Below, piece after piece: positions 35,384 to 44,968 of a stretch of DNA of 64,000 nucleotides. The notes beneath the pieces are model-generated. The model saw only the letters and a program-made list of their open reading frames with translations, was not told where the DNA came from and did not search any database. Made by a program: the position numbers and the translations under genes. How positions within the stretch are numbered: position 1 is the first letter of the stretch; the number at the start of each line of letters is the position of its first letter. The DNA is from Maribellus luteus (GTDB taxonomy: Bacteria > Bacteroidota > Bacteroidia > Bacteroidales > Prolixibacteraceae), in contig NZ_QWGR01000013.1 in NCBI RefSeq assembly GCF_003576475.1, positions 62,001-126,000 on the forward strand. Reading direction: 5' to 3'.

Positions 35384-36985
35384 ATGAAGCATTGCGTTTT
35401 ATTCGCCTTTTTACTGGCGGGCATTTTAACATCGGCACAGGTACCTCCCGGAGACTGGTCGTTAATCTGGCAGGACGAATTTAACGGAACCACTGTTGAC
35501 GCGACCAAATGGGCTTCGCGCGGAGAAGGATACCGCACAACACGAAACCACGATGGGCATACCATTTACTGGCGTTATGAAGACGACAACGTTTCCCAAA
35601 CAGATGGAAAACTGGTTTTAACCAACACCCGCGTAACAACAAACACTGACACGGTGCTTGCGGCAGCTGTTACTTCGGTTAATCTGTTCGAAAGAAAGTA
35701 CGGCTATTACGAAGCATCGATAAAGACAGCGCCCACTGCCGACGGTTGCCATACCGCATTTTGGCTGCAAAGCAAAACAATGGGCAATGTTGGCAATGGC
35801 GGAAGCGACGGCGCTGAAATCGACATTCTGGAGTCGGCCTACATTACCGACAAATACAACATTGCTTTACACTGGGACGGATATGGTGCAGATCACAAAA
35901 GCTGGGCACAAAGCGCCCCTGCTTCGGTACATGATGGAAATTACCACACCTATGGCCTTGAATGGGGCCCCGGTTATTATAAATTCTATTTCGACGGCGT
36001 TCTTAAATCGACTTATTCCGGCGAAGGTGTTTCCGATGCACTGGAATATATAATTTTATCAACCGGTGCCAGCTGGGGTGATGGGAACGCCCATACCGGC
36101 ACTTTCCCCAATGCAGCTTACGTAGATTATGTGCGGGTGTATGAAGGAGTTGGCCTATCAGACAACAACACGGACACCATTCCTGCAATCAGACCTTTGG
36201 ACGACAGCTATGTATACGGCGCAGATAGTGGCACCGCCAAAACGCATGGAAGCGAAACAAAGATCACAGTAAAAGAAGGGCTTACAACTCCGTATGTCCG
36301 TCGGGCTTATTTTAAGTTTGGCTTGAGTACTGTTAGCGGCGATATTAAGTCAGCCAAACTGCAACTAAAAGTTCAAAGCTCCAATACTGAAGCCGAATCG
36401 CTTGCGTTCGATTTAAAATACGTAAGCAACGACTCGTGGACAGAAGAATCCCTGACATGGGATAATCAGCCGTCAACCGGGGCAGTGATCGCCAGTGCAC
36501 AAGGTGTAGCTTCCGGCCAACCAATGGAATGGGACGTTACCGCTCAGCTGAAAAACGATTTGGCTGACGGAGCCATTTCCCTGCAGTTAAACTCGTCGAC
36601 CGCCGGCGGGGCAAGTTTAACTTTTTACAGCAAAGAAGAGAGCAACACGCAAGATCAGCCTAAATTGCTGATTGAATATGATGATTCGGAAGTAACATCC
36701 ATTCCTTTGATTCCGGGAGATAACACCATCCGTGATATTTATTTTTACCCCAATCCGGTAAAAGATATATTATATATAAACTATCATTCAGTGGAAAACT
36801 CGGAAATAAAAATTGACATTCTGGATGCATCAGGAAAACAAAAGAAAAGGTGGATTTCAAATGTACATCCGGGTGAAAACCAACTGGAAATGAACCTGGA
36901 AAGTCGCTTTGCTTCCGGCTGCTATTTTCTTCGCATAAATGATGGAAAAAAGATGACAACTCAAAAAATGATGATTCAGCAATGA
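35384..36985 (+). CDS. Secreted GH16 endo-glycanase with DNRLRE/CBM96-like domain and T9SS sorting tail
   Basis: 533 residues from ATG 35384. Signal peptide 1-18 (LFAFLLAGILTSA). GH16 jelly-roll at about 25-255 with the catalytic motif DGAEIDILE (nucleophile Glu145, Asp147, acid/base Glu150). A DNRLRE/CBM96-like domain spans about 270-425 (RRAYFKFGLSTVSG, WTEESLTWDNQPSTG). The type A T9SS C-terminal domain starts at about 450 (FYPNPVKDILYIN). GH16 enzymes cut beta-1,3/1,4 glucans or galactans such as laminarin, agar, porphyran or carrageenan; the exact substrate needs phylogeny. An upstream in-frame ATG at 35297 is rejected because it buries the signal peptide. Confidence 0.9.
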   Translation: MKHCVLFAFLLAGILTSAQVPPGDWSLIWQDEFNGTTVDATKWASRGEGYRTTRNHDGHTIYWRYEDDNVSQTDGKLVLTNTRVTTNTDTVLAAAVTSVNLFERKYGYYEASIKTAPTADGCHTAFWLQSKTMGNVGNGGSDGAEIDILESAYITDKYNIALHWDGYGADHKSWAQSAPASVHDGNYHTYGLEWGPGYYKFYFDGVLKSTYSGEGVSDALEYIILSTGASWGDGNAHTGTFPNAAYVDYVRVYEGVGLSDNNTDTIPAIRPLDDSYVYGADSGTAKTHGSETKITVKEGLTTPYVRRAYFKFGLSTVSGDIKSAKLQLKVQSSNTEAESLAFDLKYVSNDSWTEESLTWDNQPSTGAVIASAQGVASGQPMEWDVTAQLKNDLADGAISLQLNSSTAGGASLTFYSKEESNTQDQPKLLIEYDDSEVTSIPLIPGDNTIRDIYFYPNPVKDILYINYHSVENSEIKIDILDASGKQKKRWISNVHPGENQLEMNLESRFASGCYFLRINDGKKMTTQKMMIQQ

Positions 36986-37126
36986 TAAGCGGCAATCTTC
37001 ACCGCAACAACCGGTGGCTCTAAAAACCTGTTGCTGAGATGAACGCGGTCCCTGATATCCCTGACAGGGCATTTATTACCCGATTATGCATAAATTTATA
37101 AACCAATCAAAAACAAATAAACCACA

Positions 37127-39046
37127 ATGAGATACTATCTTCTGCTATTGTTACTTGTGCTATCATTCAACGGATTTGGATGGCAGGAACGCAACCTGCT
37201 TCAGAAAAAGGCAGATGTGGCACAGTTAAAATCCGCCCTGATCAACCATCAGAAATGGGTCAGCTACCCGGCCTACAACGACCGACAGGGATGGGATAAA
37301 CTAACACTGGGCGTTAAAGAAGAAATCATTGAGCGGGGCGAACAGGCCCTCACCCACGAATGGGAAGTTGTATCGGCCACCGACTACCTGGAATTTGAGC
37401 GAAGCGGATCGCGCGATATTATGCAAAACCCCTTTGGTAGGAATAATTCAGCACTGGCTGATTTGGTACTGGCCGAACTGGCCGAAGGAAAAGGACGTTT
37501 TCTGGACCAGATCTCCAACGGAATATGGCTCAGCTGCGAAATGACCTCGTGGGCACTGTCGGCCCATGTTTCGCGTGAGCAGGCTGAAAACACTTCCCTA
37601 CCCTCCTATAAAGAAAACATTATTGACCTGACTGCCGGCGACATGGGATCGTTTTTTGCCTGGACCTATTATTTTCTGAAAGATGAACTGGCCAAAGTTC
37701 AGCCGCTGATTCCCGAACGTCTTCGGGAAAATCTTCAGACGCGTATTCTCGATCCGTTTATGAACCGCAGCTTTTGGTGGATGGCCACCAACGCAACACC
37801 TGAAACCATGGTCAACAACTGGAACCCGTGGTGTAACTTTAATGTTCTGACCTGTTTTTTGCTACTGGAAAACGATCCGGATAAACTGGCGCAAGCTGTT
37901 TACCGAACCATGGAATCGGTAGATAAATTTATTAATTATACGCATGAAGACGGCGCCTGCGAAGAAGGCCCCTCATACTGGGGACATGCAGCCGGTAAAA
38001 TGTACGACTACCTGGCTTTACTCAGCCAGGCAACCAATGGCAAGGTCTCTGTTTTTGATCAGCCGATGATCAAAAATATGGGGGAATACATTGCCAAATC
38101 GTACGTTGGAAGCGGCTGGGTCGTAAACTTTGCCGATGCTTCGGCTCGCGGAGGTGGACAACCGGGATTGATTTTTCGCTACGGGAAAGCTGTGGAAAGC
38201 ACCGAAATGCAGCAGTTTGCAGCTTATTTATTTGAACGCGACGGGGGAAAAAACGTCTACCAGTCTGGCCGCGACATGTACCGGACACTGGAAAATCTTT
38301 TGTCCAACAACGAATTGTCGGAAACAAGTCCCGCTGTTCCGCAGGAGCCGTTTACCTGGTACCCGGAAACCGAATTCTGCTACATGCGAAATGCCTCGGG
38401 ATTCTTTTTGGCTGCGAAAGGCGGCTACAACAACGAAAGTCACAACCATAACGACATGGGGACGTTTTCGCTGTATGTGGACAATACTCCCATGATTATT
38501 GATATTGGTGTAGGAACCTATACCCGCCAGACTTTTAGCAGCGAACGATATTCGATCTGGACCATGCAAAGCAACTACCACAACCTGCCAATGATCAACG
38601 GCGAGGCGCAGGCTTTTGGTGCCCGGTATCGTTCAAAAAATACAGAGGTAAACGAAAGCAAATCCAGCTTTTCAGTTGATTTGGCAAACGCCTATCCCGA
38701 CGAAGCAAAAATTAACACGTGGAGAAGAACTTACCGTCTTCAAGATGACAAATTACTGCTTGAAGATAAATTCTCGCTTTCAGAAATTAAGGGTGCCAAT
38801 CAGCTCAATTTTATGACGTGGGGATTGCCCAAAACAGAAAAGCCTGGAATTATTACCATTGAAAAAGAGGGCAAAAGCATTCAGCTAAAATACGACCCGC
38901 AACAATTCGAAGCCGGGGTTGAAACGGTTGAAGTGACTGATCCACGGCTAACAAAAGTATGGGGCAATCAGGTTTATCGCTTATCTTTGAACGCCCGCCA
39001 ACAAAAACTGAGAGATAACTATAAAATTACGATACAGAAACGCTAA
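37127..39046 (+). CDS. Heparinase II/III-type polysaccharide lyase
   Basis: A 639-residue exported protein with a signal peptide (1-18, YYLLLLLLVLSFNGFG). An alpha/alpha toroid with the conserved NNWNPWCNFN (about 229-238) and EDGACEEGPSYWGHAAGKMY (about 275-294) is followed by the Heparinase_II_III beta-sandwich with NNESHNHNDMGTFSLYVDN near 433-451, where the catalytic-type His and Asn occur. Such enzymes cut uronic-acid-containing glycans by beta-elimination, leaving a 4,5-unsaturated uronate that the adjacent GH88 can remove. The CAZy family (PL12, PL15, PL21, PL33 or other) cannot be decided by eye. Confidence 0.85.
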   Translation: MRYYLLLLLLVLSFNGFGWQERNLLQKKADVAQLKSALINHQKWVSYPAYNDRQGWDKLTLGVKEEIIERGEQALTHEWEVVSATDYLEFERSGSRDIMQNPFGRNNSALADLVLAELAEGKGRFLDQISNGIWLSCEMTSWALSAHVSREQAENTSLPSYKENIIDLTAGDMGSFFAWTYYFLKDELAKVQPLIPERLRENLQTRILDPFMNRSFWWMATNATPETMVNNWNPWCNFNVLTCFLLLENDPDKLAQAVYRTMESVDKFINYTHEDGACEEGPSYWGHAAGKMYDYLALLSQATNGKVSVFDQPMIKNMGEYIAKSYVGSGWVVNFADASARGGGQPGLIFRYGKAVESTEMQQFAAYLFERDGGKNVYQSGRDMYRTLENLLSNNELSETSPAVPQEPFTWYPETEFCYMRNASGFFLAAKGGYNNESHNHNDMGTFSLYVDNTPMIIDIGVGTYTRQTFSSERYSIWTMQSNYHNLPMINGEAQAFGARYRSKNTEVNESKSSFSVDLANAYPDEAKINTWRRTYRLQDDKLLLEDKFSLSEIKGANQLNFMTWGLPKTEKPGIITIEKEGKSIQLKYDPQQFEAGVETVEVTDPRLTKVWGNQVYRLSLNARQQKLRDNYKITIQKR

Positions 39047-39058
39047 TACTATTTAACG

Positions 39059-40291
39059 ATGAGACAATTACTAGGGATGATTTGTGTGCTTGCCATTCTA
39101 TCAGCTTGCACTACAAAAACGAAGGAAAAAGATCAGTTTGATACGATGGCTTTCATTGCTGAAAAGTTCGACAATACTTTACAGGCAGAAAGTGATTCAA
39201 CAAAAATACCCCGAACCATTGATGAAAACGGCAACCTGAAAACGGTAGGAATCTATAACTGGACCAGTGGCTTTTTTGCCGGAAACCTTTGGTACATGTA
39301 CGAACTAACCAAGGATGACAAATGGAAAACCGAGGCGGTTAAATGGACCCAAGCCCTGGATCCCATTCAGTACTGGAGCGGAAACCACGATGTTGGTTTT
39401 ATGATGTACTGCAGCTATGGGAACGGGATGAAGTTTGCCGGGCTCGATTACAAAGATATCCTGGTACAAACCGCCGAATCGCTGAGCAAGCGTTACAGCG
39501 AAAAAACACTGGCCATCGAATCGTGGGATTACCGCAAAGCCTGGGACGGAAAAACAGAGTGGTTTTACCCGGTGATCATCGACAACATGATGAACCTGGA
39601 ACTGTTGTTTGAAGCCAGTATTTTAAGCGGCAACAACAGGTACCGGGACATTGCGGTGCAGCACGCTGAAACCACCATGAAAAACCATTACCGCGACGAT
39701 TATTCATGCTACCATGTGGTAGATTACGATACCATCACCGGCGCTGTTTTGGACAAGGCAACCTGCCAGGGTTTCACCGATGCATCGGCCTGGGCACGCG
39801 GACAGGCCTGGGGATTGTACGGCTATGTGTTGTGCTACCGGTACACAAAAGACAAGAAATTTCTGGATTTTGCTGAAAACATTGCCGCATATATGCTTCA
39901 CCATAAGAATTTGCCCGAAGACTTAATTCCTTACTGGGATTACAATGTGGCAGACGAAGGCTTTGTTCCCGAGTGGGAATACAACGCGGCTGATTATCCG
40001 GAGATACCGCGCGATGCTTCGGCTGCAGCAGTAACGGCTTCGGCCTTGTACGAGCTTTCAATCTATGCCCCGGGAAAAGGCTATTCAGAAAAAGCCGACA
40101 AGATGGTTGCATCGCTTCTAAGCCCCGACTACCTGTCGGTTCACGGCAAGAACAAGTATTTCATCCTCAACCATAGCGTGGGCAGTATTCCGCACGGCGT
40201 TGAGATTGATGTGCCGCTGGTGTATGCCGATTATTACCTGCTGGAAGCCATGTACCGCAAAGAAAAACTGGAAAAGGGTGAAAAGTTTTAG
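39059..40291 (+). CDS. Unsaturated glucuronyl hydrolase, GH88
   Basis: A 410-residue lipoprotein (lipobox ILSAC, Cys17) with the (alpha/alpha)6 GH88 barrel. Family segments are YNWTSGFFAG (66-75), SGNHDVGF (Asp111) and VIIDNMMNLELL (Asp175), the two aspartates expected for vinyl-ether hydration. DASAWARGQAWGLYG and PHGVEIDVPLVYADYYLLEA also match. It removes the 4,5-unsaturated uronate left by the upstream lyase. The next gene overlaps its end by 14 bases. Confidence 0.93.
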   Translation: MRQLLGMICVLAILSACTTKTKEKDQFDTMAFIAEKFDNTLQAESDSTKIPRTIDENGNLKTVGIYNWTSGFFAGNLWYMYELTKDDKWKTEAVKWTQALDPIQYWSGNHDVGFMMYCSYGNGMKFAGLDYKDILVQTAESLSKRYSEKTLAIESWDYRKAWDGKTEWFYPVIIDNMMNLELLFEASILSGNNRYRDIAVQHAETTMKNHYRDDYSCYHVVDYDTITGAVLDKATCQGFTDASAWARGQAWGLYGYVLCYRYTKDKKFLDFAENIAAYMLHHKNLPEDLIPYWDYNVADEGFVPEWEYNAADYPEIPRDASAAAVTASALYELSIYAPGKGYSEKADKMVASLLSPDYLSVHGKNKYFILNHSVGSIPHGVEIDVPLVYADYYLLEAMYRKEKLEKGEKF

Positions 40292-41732
40292 TCTGATCCA
40301 AATCAAAAAAATCGTCTGCTTTTTCGGCTTACTGCTTTTTGCACTTTTGGTAAAGGCACAAGACGAGGCGCGCCCCAATATTCTGTTTATTGCGGTGGAC
40401 GATTTACGCCCCGAATTAGGATGTTACGGAGCTTCACACATTAAATCGCCCCATATTGACCAGCTCGCCACTGAAGGCATGGTTTTTAACCGCTCTTACT
40501 GTAATGTTCCGGTGTGCGGTGCATCCCGGGCCAGTTTGTTATCCGGCATCAGGCCAGACCGGCAACGGTTTTTAAACTTCAGTTGCTGGCAGGATAAAGA
40601 TGTGCCCGGTGTGGTTAGCTTGCCCATGTATTTTAAAAACAATGGTTACCGCACCCTTTCGTTAGGAAAGATTTACCATCACCGCGAAGATGGGAAAGGA
40701 AGCTGGTCGGAGCACCCCTGGTATCCAAGCGGAGACTGGGAAGGATGGCAGGCCTACATTACAGAGGAAGCCCAAAAACAGATCGAACCGAGAAAAGGTG
40801 GAGTTGGCATCAACGGTGTTTCTTTTGAAGCCCCTGAGGGACCGGATCACATCTATCCCGACGGAGTGATAGCGCAACAGGCCATAAAAAAACTGAATGA
40901 CTTAAAAACCAGTCAACAGCCTTTCTTTCTTGCGCTTGGTTTTCTAAAGCCTCACCTGCCTTTTAATGCTCCCAAAAAATACTGGGATATGTATGATTTT
41001 GAAAAAATCCAACTTCCGGATAACATGCGTAAGCCCAAAGATGCTCCTGATGAATGCATGCATCCGTTTGGCGAACTCAGGAACTATACCGATGTCCCCG
41101 ATAAAGGGCCAATGGATAAGGAGTTTATGCGAAAACTTATTCACGGATATTATGCCTGCGTAAGTTATACCGATGCGCAGATTGGCAAAGTTTTAAATGA
41201 ACTGGAACGACTGGGACTGGCAGAAAATACGGTTGTGATTTTATGGGGTGACCACGGGTGGCACCTGGGAGAACACGATCTATGGTGCAAGCACTGTAAT
41301 TTCGAAAAAGTATTACACACTCCTTTGATTCTGAAAGCCCCGGGAAAAGGGAACGGCCAACGCACCGAAGCCCTGGTAGAGTATGTTGATATTTATCCTA
41401 CGTTGTGTGAGCTCGCCGGCCTCGAAAAACCCTTTCATTTGCAGGGAAGAAGCATGGTCCCGCTGCTTGATAACCCGGAATTGCCGTGGAAAGAAGAGGT
41501 ATATTCCCGTTGGATTGACGGCGAAACCGTTATCACGCAAACCCACACTTATACCGAATGGTTCAGAAAGGGAGAAGAGAAAGGATACACGCGGATGCTT
41601 TATAACCTTGTTGCTGATCCTGAAGAAACCGTAAACATTTCCGAAAAACAAGAAAACAAGGAGCTGGTAACGGAGTTGCAGGATAAACTATACCGGCACA
41701 TGAAAAAAAGAAACAAACTCGTAATCAAATAG
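40278..41732 (+). CDS. Formylglycine-dependent sulfatase, iduronate-2-sulfatase-like
   Basis: 484 residues from GTG 40278, which has GAAAAGG before it and puts a signal peptide first (IKKIVCFFGLLLFALLVKA). The metal site is NILFIAVDDLRPELG (Asp41, Asp42). The active-site motif is C80-G-A-S-R84 in PVCGASRASLLSG: it keeps Cys and Arg but has Ala in place of the usual Pro, an allowed (C/S)-x-(A/P)-x-R variant. Also seen are WGDHGWHLGEHDLWCKH, typical of S1_7-like iduronate-2-sulfatases. The enzyme needs an anaerobic sulfatase-maturase, not encoded in this window. Confidence 0.9.
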   Translation: MKSFSLIQIKKIVCFFGLLLFALLVKAQDEARPNILFIAVDDLRPELGCYGASHIKSPHIDQLATEGMVFNRSYCNVPVCGASRASLLSGIRPDRQRFLNFSCWQDKDVPGVVSLPMYFKNNGYRTLSLGKIYHHREDGKGSWSEHPWYPSGDWEGWQAYITEEAQKQIEPRKGGVGINGVSFEAPEGPDHIYPDGVIAQQAIKKLNDLKTSQQPFFLALGFLKPHLPFNAPKKYWDMYDFEKIQLPDNMRKPKDAPDECMHPFGELRNYTDVPDKGPMDKEFMRKLIHGYYACVSYTDAQIGKVLNELERLGLAENTVVILWGDHGWHLGEHDLWCKHCNFEKVLHTPLILKAPGKGNGQRTEALVEYVDIYPTLCELAGLEKPFHLQGRSMVPLLDNPELPWKEEVYSRWIDGETVITQTHTYTEWFRKGEEKGYTRMLYNLVADPEETVNISEKQENKELVTELQDKLYRHMKKRNKLVIK

Positions 41733-41741
41733 AGACAAAAA

Positions 41742-43196
41742 ATGAAAACGATACAGATATACCTGATCTTGCTTGTCATGGCTTTATCTTCCTGCTCGAT
41801 GCAGAAAAGCAAGGAAAAGGAAGAAACAAAACCCAACCTGCTGTTTATTTTTGCGGATCAATACCGGCGGCCTGCACTGGGATTTTTGAATGAAGACCCC
41901 GTGCTTACACCCAACATCGACAAACTGGCTTCTGAAGGAGTATTTTTCAGCCGGGCAGTGGCTAACCACCCGCTTTGCAGCCCGTATCGCGGGATGTTGA
42001 TGACGGGGCAATATCCGCTCTCAAACGGCGTAATTGCCAATTGTAATTCGGCCCGTACAGCCTACGGAAACTTTCTAAAACCCGAACAGGAATGCTTTTC
42101 GGATGTACTCGCTGAAAACGGTTACAGTGCAGCGTATTTGGGGAAATGGCATCTCGACGGGCCCGAACCAACAGCTCCGGGCGAAGAAGTTATCTGGGAT
42201 GCCTGGTGCCCGCCGGAAAACCGCCATGGTTTTTCATTTTGGTACGCTTACGGCACCCACAACCGGCACAACGATCCTTATTACTGGACGACGAATGCCG
42301 GGAAAGATGAGAAAACGACAATCAACAAATGGTCGCCGGAACACGAAGCTGACATCCTGATCAGCTACCTCGAGAACAACCACAATCAACGAGAAAAAGA
42401 GGCCCCCTTTGCCATGTTTTGGTCCATAAATCCGCCTCACACACCGTTTAAAGAAGTTCCGCAAAAATACCGGGATCATTACAAAGGCGAGGATTACCAT
42501 TCGTTGTTAAACCGTGAAAATGTAAAATTTACTTATCCCGCTGATTTAAAACGGGGCGACAAAGGCGTAGAAAGAAGCATCGACCAGGCACCCGACTATT
42601 TTGCCTGTATCAATGGGGTGGACGACCAAATTGGCCGCGTTATTGAAGCCCTCAAAGAATCGGGTCTGTATGAAAACACCATCATCGTTTTTTCTGCCGA
42701 CCACGGAGAAATGCTGGGCAGCCAGGGATTAATGCACAAAAATGTGTGGTTCCGCGAAGCTTACGAGATTCCGTTCATCGTTCACTTCCCCAAAAAGATT
42801 GGCGCAAAAACGGAAGACCTCCTGATCAATGTTCCCGATTTTATGCCAACCCTGCTGGGTTTAATGGGGCTGGAAGATAAAATCCCTTCGTCGGTGGAAG
42901 GACAGGATTATTCAAAAGTACTTTTTAACGAAGCGGTTAACCGCCCCGACAAACAGTTGTATTTTGGCTCAGAACCTTCCGATCCGTCTTCGGGCGCCAG
43001 AGGCTTCCGGAACAACGAATACACCTTTGCCGCGGTGAAAGATAAAAACGGCGAGAAATACTATTACCTGTATCACGATGCAGTTGATCCTTTTCAAATG
43101 AAGAATATCTGGGGACAGGACGAAAGCCTTGATCAAAAAATGGAACAGGAACTGGCAGCCTTGTTAAAGTCGATGAATGATCCGTGGATCAACTAA
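41742..43196 (+). CDS. Formylglycine-dependent sulfatase, lipoprotein
   Basis: A 484-residue sulfatase with a lipobox (ALSSC, Cys18). Metal-binding start NLLFIFADQYRRPALG (Asp39 then Gln40 rather than Asp). Active-site motif C79-S-P-Y-R83 in PLCSPYRGMLMTG. YLGKWHLDG and FSADHGEMLGSQGLMHKNVW complete the core. It is only 9 bases after the first sulfatase and divergent from it in motif and metal site, so the two probably cut different sulfate esters of the same glycan. It ends the PUL. Confidence 0.92.
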   Translation: MKTIQIYLILLVMALSSCSMQKSKEKEETKPNLLFIFADQYRRPALGFLNEDPVLTPNIDKLASEGVFFSRAVANHPLCSPYRGMLMTGQYPLSNGVIANCNSARTAYGNFLKPEQECFSDVLAENGYSAAYLGKWHLDGPEPTAPGEEVIWDAWCPPENRHGFSFWYAYGTHNRHNDPYYWTTNAGKDEKTTINKWSPEHEADILISYLENNHNQREKEAPFAMFWSINPPHTPFKEVPQKYRDHYKGEDYHSLLNRENVKFTYPADLKRGDKGVERSIDQAPDYFACINGVDDQIGRVIEALKESGLYENTIIVFSADHGEMLGSQGLMHKNVWFREAYEIPFIVHFPKKIGAKTEDLLINVPDFMPTLLGLMGLEDKIPSSVEGQDYSKVLFNEAVNRPDKQLYFGSEPSDPSSGARGFRNNEYTFAAVKDKNGEKYYYLYHDAVDPFQMKNIWGQDESLDQKMEQELAALLKSMNDPWIN

Positions 43197-43753
43197 AATT
43201 TCTGATACCGAATTTTGATCACCAAAACGAAAACGTAGCAATATAAAAAGGGTGTCCACAAAGCAAGTTTCACGCAAAGAGCGCCAGAGTTTACGCAAAA
43301 GAACGCAGAAATAGAAAATGATAGCGAGCATTTTGCGACCTTTGCGCTTCTTATGTTACTTTGCGAGAACCTGATTTCACTAGCTTTTTGGACATCCTCT
43401 TTTTGTTCAAAGCCATCTAAAAAGCCAAGGTTTCCGTATAAATCGAACCTGTACAAACAAGAAAAGATTGACGCCAGATTGAAAAGTAGATTGATGTAGA
43501 CTAGTTCAATCTCATCAATCCATTCAATCATTTCAATCTAAAACCAGTTGAAATGCTTGGCCCAAAAATACACGAGTATTATTGATAATATACTAAAGTA
43601 AAATCCCCCTTCCCCTTCAAAGTACAAATACGAATCTACTTATTCTTCCCCTACACCAAAGGTGGTTTGACAGGTAAAAATTCAACCAAAGACGAGTCGG
43701 CGCTTAAACCCTGATCAACTTATTTTGTTTACCTTGGAACAAAACTTTTGCAG
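43197..43753. repeat. Spacer with intergenic repeat words
   Basis: No gene is supported. The segment at about 43257-43375 holds complementary words (ACGCAAAGAG...ACGCAAAAGAACGCAGAAA, then CTTTGCGCTTCTT...CTTTGCGAGAAC) that can pair. The part around 43480-43545 has repeated TCAATC words. Both are typical of dispersed Bacteroidota intergenic repeats. Confidence 0.5.
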
Positions 43754-44764
43754 ATGATCAGAGCTTCTTACTACATTCTTATTGTACTTTTTATCTCCCT
43801 CATTTCCTGTCGCCCGGAACCACCGGATATTATGACCGTAAAAGGGACTGAATCGATAAAGAAGATGGGTAAAACCTTGCCACACGAGCATATCCTGGTT
43901 GATTTTATTGGCGCTGACAGTACCGGATACCACCGGTGGAATCGTGCTGAGGTGGTAAAAAAGGTACTTCCTTACCTGATCGAGATCCGCGACATGGGTT
44001 TTCATACTTTTATGGAATGTACTCCCGCTTACCTGGGGCGCGACCCAGAGCTCCTGAAAATTTTATCGGATAGCACGGGTATTAATTTTGTTACCAATAC
44101 AGGACTTTACTCTGCTTATGACGGGAAGTTTATTCCGAAAGAACTTAAGCAAAAAACCGCAAAGGAACTGGCAGACATTTGGATCGACGAAGCCCAAAAC
44201 GGGATAGAAGGAACAGGAATATACCCCGGCTTTATCAAAATTTCGGTGGAAGGAAGCTCTTTAAATGCTCTGAACCGAAAAGTTGTGGAAGCCGCCTGTA
44301 TCACTCACCGCGAAACGGGGTTGCCGATCATGTCGCACACCGGGCCTGCAGAACCGGCTTTCGAACAACTCGAAATTTTAAAAGAATACGGCATCAGCCC
44401 CAAAGCCTTTATATGGACCCATGCCAACGGAGAAAAAGACTGGAATAAACTGTTGTTGGCAGCCCGTCAGGGAGCTTTTATTGCCTTCGATCAATACACA
44501 TCCAATGAAACCCAAAAATTCGTTGATTTTATTTTCTTTATGAAAAAGCACGGCCAGCTGCCGCAAGTTCTGGTTTCGCACGATGCCGGCTGGTATTCGC
44601 CGGGAGAACCCGACGGTGGCAAATTCATATCTTACACCGGTATTCAGGATTACCTGATTCCGGCTCTCGAAGCAGAAGGATTTGCACAATTCGATGTTCA
44701 CCAATTACTGATCCGAAACCCAGGAAGGGCTTTTGCCATCTACAAACGCCTGGAAAAGGAGTGA
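43754..44764 (+). CDS. Phosphotriesterase-family (amidohydrolase) lipoprotein
   Basis: A 336-residue lipoprotein (LFISLISC, Cys19) with the PTE/PHP TIM barrel. All expected binuclear-metal residues are seen: HEH (His44, His46), Lys162 in FIKISV, His195 in MSHTGP, His223 in WTHAN and Asp277 in SHDAGW. Family members act as lactonases, phosphotriesterases or enzymes of unknown natural substrate. The surface or periplasmic anchoring is unusual for the family. Start ATG 43754 is preferred over a TTG six bases earlier. It follows the PUL but is separated by a repeat-rich gap, so a link to glycan breakdown is uncertain. Confidence 0.88.
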   Translation: MIRASYYILIVLFISLISCRPEPPDIMTVKGTESIKKMGKTLPHEHILVDFIGADSTGYHRWNRAEVVKKVLPYLIEIRDMGFHTFMECTPAYLGRDPELLKILSDSTGINFVTNTGLYSAYDGKFIPKELKQKTAKELADIWIDEAQNGIEGTGIYPGFIKISVEGSSLNALNRKVVEAACITHRETGLPIMSHTGPAEPAFEQLEILKEYGISPKAFIWTHANGEKDWNKLLLAARQGAFIAFDQYTSNETQKFVDFIFFMKKHGQLPQVLVSHDAGWYSPGEPDGGKFISYTGIQDYLIPALEAEGFAQFDVHQLLIRNPGRAFAIYKRLEKE

Positions 44765-44860
44765 TTTGCACATAAAAGTTAGGTTAGATTACAAAATATC
44801 TGTAACGCGGTGAAACCTCACTTCCTTGTTTCAATTTCACCCGATTTTTGATGTAGCACC

Positions 44861-44902
44861 TCGCTTTGCAATATGTATACAAAATAGGCCATCTGAAACA
44901 AT
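44861..44902 (-). pseudogene. Third GIY-YIG copy, 5' remnant only
   Basis: From ATG 44892 the minus strand reads MAYFVYILQS, matching the first residues of the two intact copies, and then diverges near 44861. Its ATG lies exactly 327 bp from the ATG of the next copy. Confidence 0.8.
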
Positions 44903-44932
44903 AAAAAAAGCTCTTTTTTGAACTGCTTTTTG

Positions 44933-44968
44933 GGGTGCGGATCCCGAGCACTCGGGAAACCCGCGACC
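44933..44968 (-). pseudogene. tRNA-Asp 3'-end fragment (copy 2)
   Basis: GGTCGCGGGTT matches the tRNA-Asp T-arm and CCGCACC the acceptor strand, but the middle is replaced by the palindrome TCCCGAGTGCTCGGGAT. Its first G is the last base of the GIY-YIG stop codon. Confidence 0.75.

Noticed and set aside
40200-40277. Longer N-terminus for the first sulfatase
   Set aside because: It lies within the GH88 gene in another frame, and the signal peptide starts at GTG 40278.
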